NCBI GenBank assembly: GCA_948470905.1
Contig: CAOKQK010000005.1
Location: 17,328-81,327 of the forward strand
Origin: an uncultured Lachnospiraceae bacterium
Lineage (GTDB): Bacteria > Bacillota > Clostridia > Lachnospirales > Lachnospiraceae
DNA length: 64,000 nt
Direction: 5' to 3'
The notes beneath the pieces are model-generated. The model saw only the letters and a list, made by a program, of their open reading frames with translations. It was not told the origin of the DNA and did not search any database. Position numbers and translations under genes: made by a program. Shown here one piece after another: positions 62,152 through 64,000 of this stretch; position 1 is the stretch's first letter; every line of letters begins with the position of its first letter.

Positions 62152-63771
62152 TTATCCGTTTTTCTCATTTTCATCAACGTTCAGAAACTCAAACTCAAAT
62201 TCATCGTCATCTTCTGTCATAAAGTTTCTGGACTGCCATCCCTGGGCCTGCTGGCTGTCCCTGGGCTGGGGCCTGGAAGCGCCACCCTGCACTGCCTGCC
62301 CCTGGGCTCCCATTGACCTCTGCCCCTGGGCTCCCGCAGGCCTTTGACCCTGGGCCCCCATGGGTCTCTGGCTCTGGGCTCCTGCAGGCCTTTGACCCTG
62401 TGTTCCCATGGGCCTCTGGCTCTGGGCTCCCGCAGGCCTTTGACCCTGGGCCCCCATGGGTCTCTGGCTCTGGGCTCCCGCAGGCCTTTGACCCTGACCC
62501 TGGGCTCCTGCAGACCTCTGGCCCTGGGCCTCCACAGATCTCTGACCCTGACTGACAGGTCTCTGACCCTGGGCTCCTGCAGGCCTCTGGCCCTGGGCTT
62601 CCACAGGTCTCTGACCCTGACTGACAGGTCTCTGGCCCTGAGCTCCCGCAGGCCTCTGGCCCTGGCTGGCAGGCTTTTGACCCTGAGCTCCCGTTGGCTT
62701 CTGGCCCTGAGCTCCTGCCAACTGCTTCTCCGCGCCAACCGTATGCATCACCCTCTGGCCGCCCCCCTGAGCCGCCGCTGCACTCCGCTTTCTCAAGGTC
62801 TCTGTTTCCACCTGGTTAAAGTATACTGAGTCCATCACGTCCTTCAGTTTAAAAATCAGGTAGCCCACTGCGGACACTGCTGCCACCAGCAGAATCACCA
62901 GCACGATAATGATAGTCTTTTGAGTCTTCACCGTCGGGAGATTTCCTTCCAGCAGTTTATCAATCGACCAGGCATAATCACTGTTTTCGGGCTTATAAAG
63001 CTTCCACTCGCCCTCGTGGTAAATAGTTTCGTACATTTTTTCCGGAGGCGCTTCTGTAGGCTGTACCGGTTCCGGCGTCACCTCCGGTATGGGTGTATCT
63101 TCCGGCGGCTGAGGATCGTCAGGCACATTCGGCGTCACAGGCGTTATCTCACCGGAAAGCGTGACATACTTGGAATGAATAAATCCTGTTACCTGTGAAC
63201 CGTTGGAAATAAAGTTTACCTGATACCAGATATTTCCGTCCATCCCGCTGGCCTGGCCGTTCACCGTCAGCGCAAGCCCATTGGATACCGTTGCCAGAAT
63301 CTTGCTGTTGGTGGATGCATTGCTCCTGATCCTCACCGACGTACCCCCTGAGGCTGTCACCATGGCGCTGACAGGATTCACTGGAGTCACCTCCACCTGG
63401 GGATCCGGAGGCGTCGTAGCAGTATTGCCGGACGGAGGCGTGCCGCCTCCTGTGACATCTACCAGATCAGAACGGATAAAGCCCTTTGTGGTGGAATCCA
63501 CCCAGATTTCATACCAGACATATCCGTCCGCCGCCTGCACCTGGCTTATGATACTCACTTTTCCGCCCTGCTTTACGCTCCCTACGGACGCGCTGCTGGT
63601 ACTTGCCTCGGCACGGATCTTTGCGCTTGCCACCTTGACCGTGCCCTGGCTTTCCGCATGGCCTACAATGGAGAATCCGTCTGCAAATATCCCCAGCATC
63701 ACGACCAGGCACAGGGCGAACGCTCCTGCGAGAAGCCACCCCCTTTGTTGTAACTTACCTTCTTTTTTCAT
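62152..63771 (-). CDS. SH3b-domain membrane protein with QGQRP repeat tail
   Basis: 539 aa from an ATG with GAGAGG 8 nt upstream. Signal-type first helix (about 13-38), then two bacterial SH3 domains (about 42-105, VKVASAKIRAEASTSSASVG; and 135-210, VRIRSNASTNSKILATVSNG). A Pro/Glu/Thr spacer follows, then a second membrane helix (about 292-314) and an inside tail of about 225 residues. About 140 residues of the tail are GAQGQRPA/M-type repeats. The final stretch is acidic (TEDDDEFEFEFLNVDENEKN). SH3b domains bind cell-wall peptides. The repeat tail is highly unusual and probably disordered. No family name fits the whole protein. Confidence 0.85.
   Translation of the reverse strand: MKKEGKLQQRGWLLAGAFALCLVVMLGIFADGFSIVGHAESQGTVKVASAKIRAEASTSSASVGSVKQGGKVSIISQVQAADGYVWYEIWVDSTTKGFIRSDLVDVTGGGTPPSGNTATTPPDPQVEVTPVNPVSAMVTASGGTSVRIRSNASTNSKILATVSNGLALTVNGQASGMDGNIWYQVNFISNGSQVTGFIHSKYVTLSGEITPVTPNVPDDPQPPEDTPIPEVTPEPVQPTEAPPEKMYETIYHEGEWKLYKPENSDYAWSIDKLLEGNLPTVKTQKTIIIVLVILLVAAVSAVGYLIFKLKDVMDSVYFNQVETETLRKRSAAAAQGGGQRVMHTVGAEKQLAGAQGQKPTGAQGQKPASQGQRPAGAQGQRPVSQGQRPVEAQGQRPAGAQGQRPVSQGQRSVEAQGQRSAGAQGQGQRPAGAQSQRPMGAQGQRPAGAQSQRPMGTQGQRPAGAQSQRPMGAQGQRPAGAQGQRSMGAQGQAVQGGASRPQPRDSQQAQGWQSRNFMTEDDDEFEFEFLNVDENEKNG
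62290..62720 (-). repeat. Gln-Gly-Gln minisatellite in the SH3b gene
   Basis: About 430 bp of CCTTTGACCCTGGGCCCCCA-like units of about 24-30 bp (plus strand), many organised into 60-bp higher-order copies. They encode GAQGQRPA, SQGQRP, GAQSQRPM and similar octapeptides. The strand reads GGGxCCA-like and stays open in other frames, giving several spurious ORFs. Confidence 0.95.
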
Positions 63772-63835
63772 ATGCAATTCCTCTCTTTAGCCTTCCTGAT
63801 CTGTCCTAAACCAGCCTTCTTATGCCAATCTCCCT

Positions 63836-63925
63836 GATTCCGATCTCTTTATTCCGATCTCTTATTCCAATCTTTTTATCTTGATCTTCCTATTTTAATC
63901 TTCCTAATTTTGATCTTCCTGTCCG
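63836..63925. repeat. 14-bp AT-rich tandem repeat upstream of the SH3b gene
   Basis: About six units of ATTCCGATCTCTTT-type (ATTCCGATCTCTT, ATTCCAATCTTTTT, ATCTTGATCTTCCT, ATTTTAATCTTCCT and so on) in the 229-bp stretch to the window edge. Nothing else there is convincing; GTACTAGTAC is a small palindrome near 63952. Confidence 0.75.
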
Positions 63926-64000
63926 GATTTTCTTATGTCGATGTACTAGTACTGTGTTGCGCAATTAACAGTGAATTCAGCACCGCCTATTTGCACCAAT

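Noticed and set aside
62290-62720. Possible CRISPR array
   Set aside because: The units are contiguous with no unique spacers and keep the reading frame of a protein; it is a minisatellite.

Overview
The window looks like a chromosomal piece of a spore-forming Clostridia member, most likely Lachnospiraceae. This is inferred from an alpha/beta-type spore protein (SASP), the rho - rpmE - DUF1385 - prmC - prfA order, DUF4250, a TM1266-type ACT protein, a Feo locus with the Cys-rich FeoB-associated peptide, strong GGAGG-type ribosome sites, and GC-rich coding DNA broken by AT-rich spacers. Nearly everything is on the minus strand. The exceptions are a small membrane protein near 26.6 kb and the 41.4-46.0 kb block. 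I saw no rRNA, tRNA, CRISPR array or transposase.

Left edge (1-5.4 kb): an AT-richer, probably acquired three-gene cassette. It encodes a 1455-aa HD + Hsp90/GHKL-type ATPase, an ImmA/IrrE-like protein whose metal site has decayed, and the start of a DUF4231/SLATT-type two-helix membrane protein. The layout is sensor/ATPase, adaptor, membrane effector, as in conflict (anti-phage-like) systems. It is the best candidate here for an undescribed system. A 520-bp AT-rich spacer separates it from the host-like DNA.

5.9-25.5 kb: polysaccharide deacetylase, a heterodimeric ABC exporter, a chemoreceptor, a DUF4250/ASKHA pair, GH36 alpha-galactosidase, ClpB, an orphan MotA/MotB (ZorAB-like) stator pair, and the CopA/CsoR copper locus with a promoter-embedded operator. 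26-33 kb: small regulator and membrane genes, a MetY pseudogene scrap, prfA-prmC-DUF1385-rpmE-rho and a TM1266 protein. 33-39 kb: an ABC importer with a fused permease-ATPase, then feoA / feoB / FeoB-associated peptide with recognisable promoters and palindromic operators. 39-46 kb: a two-component system divergent from a lantibiotic-protection-type ABC transporter, a small membrane protein, SASP and an FlxA-like coiled-coil protein. 46-51.5 kb: a complete oligopeptide ABC importer with fused ATPases. 51.6-64 kb: OGG-type glycosylase, FolD, a membrane trypsin-like protease, a beta-lactamase-fold hydrolase, RadA, a conserved small protein, ClpC with a GntR regulator, and an SH3b membrane protein with a long Gln-Gly-Gln repeat tail.

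Two genome-scale habits stand out. First, in-frame minisatellites (15-60 bp units) have expanded in linkers of otherwise ordinary proteins (CopA, PrmC, Rho, the Opp ATPase, the serine hydrolase, the SH3b protein, an ABC exporter). Second, several dispersed non-coding repeats recur: a leader element with the palindrome GTTCCC...GGGAAC ending in the ribosome site of unrelated genes; a 32-nt 12-8-12 hairpin found three times at gene 3' ends; a paired 60-77 bp element; and a 158-bp MITE-like palindrome. Start sites were chosen by ribosome-site spacing; protein names rest on motif recognition by eye, with no database search.
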